DNA of 6,974 nt from an uncultured Eubacteriales bacterium (GTDB lineage: Bacteria > Bacillota > Clostridia > Oscillospirales > Oscillospiraceae), in assembly GCA_900549405.1 (NCBI GenBank), contig URNZ01000082.1:1-6974 (forward strand). The letters are read 5' to 3'. Positions 6,596 through 6,974 of this stretch are shown in pieces (the stretch's first letter is position 1; every line of letters begins with the position of its first letter). The notes below the pieces were generated by a model. It was given only the letters and a program-made list of their open reading frames with translations, ran no database searches and had not been told where the DNA came from. Made by a program: the position numbers and the translations under genes.

Positions 6596-6694
6596 TCTAA
6601 TAGCTAACATTTAGTATTCTAACAGCTGCTATTTTTCCTGTCAACGAATATGTAAGCTATAAGCATACAATTTTAATGCTATCAGCTTATATTC
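6596..6694. promoter_or_regulatory. Cluster of GCT-N3-AGC dyads: likely operators of the divergent regulator
   Basis: Two clear dyads are GCTATAAGC (6656-6664) and GCTATCAGC (6678-6686), with centres 22 bases apart, about two helical turns. They sit inside a larger inverted repeat whose outer arms are GAATAT (6646-6651) and ATATTC (6689-6694). A weaker copy, TCTAATAGC (6596-6604), lies next to the SLOG transcription start, and a related AACAGCTGCT (6621-6630) begins on the last base of its -10 box and runs into the spacer. The arrangement fits binding by the XRE protein encoded alongside, with sites both at and upstream of the SLOG promoter. TACAAT at 6666-6671 could be the XRE gene's -10 box, but I see no good -35 for it. 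Confidence 0.5.
6616..6644 (-). promoter_or_regulatory. Near-consensus promoter of the SLOG gene
   Basis: On the minus strand a perfect -35 box TTGACA (plus-strand 6639-6644) and a -10 box TAGAAT (6616-6621) are separated by 17 bases. The start of transcription would be near 6609, leaving about 35 bases of leader before ATG 6574. Confidence 0.8.
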
Positions 6695-6706
6695 GGAGGT
6701 GGGCAT

Positions 6707-6974
6707 ATGGACAAAACGCTGCTTGGAAAACGCATCAACACCGCTCGGAAGGAGCGGGGCCTGACCAGTGAGCGCCTGTCCGAGGCGTGCGGCATCAATG
6801 CCACCTACCTCCGGCAGATCGAATCAGGGGCCAAGGTCCCCAGCCTTCAGGTGTTCGTGCTGCTGTGTCAGGCGCTGCGGGTGTCCCCCACCTATCTGCT
6901 GGCCGACGCACTGCCCGACCTGGGGCTTCAGGACATGGACGCGCTGCTGGAGCTGTGCCGGACGGCCACCCCCA
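6707..6974 (+). CDS. XRE-family helix-turn-helix regulator (3' partial)
   Basis: The ATG at 6707 follows GGAGGT (6695-6700) at a good spacing. The 89 visible residues contain an XRE/Cro-C1 DNA-binding domain at about 8-62. Helix 1 is KRINTARKERG, helix 2 is LTSERLSEACG, recognition helix 3 is NATYLRQIESG, and then PSLQVFVLLCQALRVSPTYLLAD. The IESG and P.L..F..LC.AL.VSP.YLL features are typical. The protein continues past the window with a new helical region (MDALLELCR), so size and any ligand or dimerisation domain are unknown. It is divergent from the SLOG gene and probably regulates both itself and that gene through the dyads between them; that is inferred from position only. Codon use is GC-rich like the chromosome background. 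Confidence 0.9.
   Translation, partial: MDKTLLGKRINTARKERGLTSERLSEACGINATYLRQIESGAKVPSLQVFVLLCQALRVSPTYLLADALPDLGLQDMDALLELCRTATP

Noticed and set aside
6575..6610. ATG at 6610 as the start of the SLOG protein
   Set aside because: It coincides with the predicted transcription start of the near-consensus promoter. ATG 6574 has a ribosome site and begins directly at the family homology.
1..6974. CRISPR arrays, tRNA or rRNA genes, insertion sequences, riboswitches
   Set aside because: I read both strands and saw no regularly spaced repeats, no tRNA-like cloverleaf with a conserved T-loop, no transposase coding, and no recognisable riboswitch core. The only intergenic gaps are short and are accounted for by promoters, operators and terminators.

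Overview
The window looks like the chromosome of a high-GC, Gram-positive gut Clostridium (Oscillospiraceae/Flavonifractor-like). This is inferred from strong GC-ending codon use in most genes, Gram-positive style Shine-Dalgarno sites and -10/-35 promoters, a lipoprotein solute-binding protein paired with a hybrid histidine kinase, and a DUF1273/SLOG protein of a type common in that group. No marker gene fixes the species.

Layout, left to right. (1) Bases 1-1001, + strand: a 5'-open gene for a catalytically degenerate NodB (polysaccharide deacetylase-like) protein, overlapping by 4 bases a 106-residue unknown protein. The first ~125 bases can also be read on the minus strand as a phage baseplate-J-like fragment, so this edge may be a recombination junction. 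A strong hairpin at 1008-1052 separates this unit from the next. (2) Bases 1065-4139, minus strand: a two-gene signalling operon, with a promoter near 4186-4214. It encodes a lipoprotein periplasmic-binding-type protein, interrupted by a one-base deletion in a C run at 3408-3411, and then a membrane hybrid histidine kinase with a C-terminal receiver domain. (3) Bases 4288-6005, + strand: an AT-richer two-gene operon with its own promoter and a strong terminator. It encodes a compact AAA/ABC-type ATPase and a small protein with a PD-(D/E)XK-nuclease-like E...ExK motif. The ATGA overlap, foreign-looking composition and self-contained promoter and terminator suggest a mobile anti-phage or similar conflict module. 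This is the most interesting part of the window. (4) Bases 6035-6974: a SLOG/DUF1273 protein on the minus strand, divergent from an XRE-family regulator cut off by the right edge. The shared intergenic region holds a near-consensus promoter for the SLOG gene and repeated GCT-N3-AGC dyads that look like operators.

How they may work together: the lipoprotein would capture a small ligand outside the membrane and inform the Cache-type kinase, whose output must leave the window because no DNA-binding response regulator is present. In the ATPase/nuclease pair, an ATP-driven sensor probably controls a nuclease-like effector. The SLOG and XRE genes form a regulated divergent pair next to that module. 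They may be part of a wider accessory island or simply neighbours.
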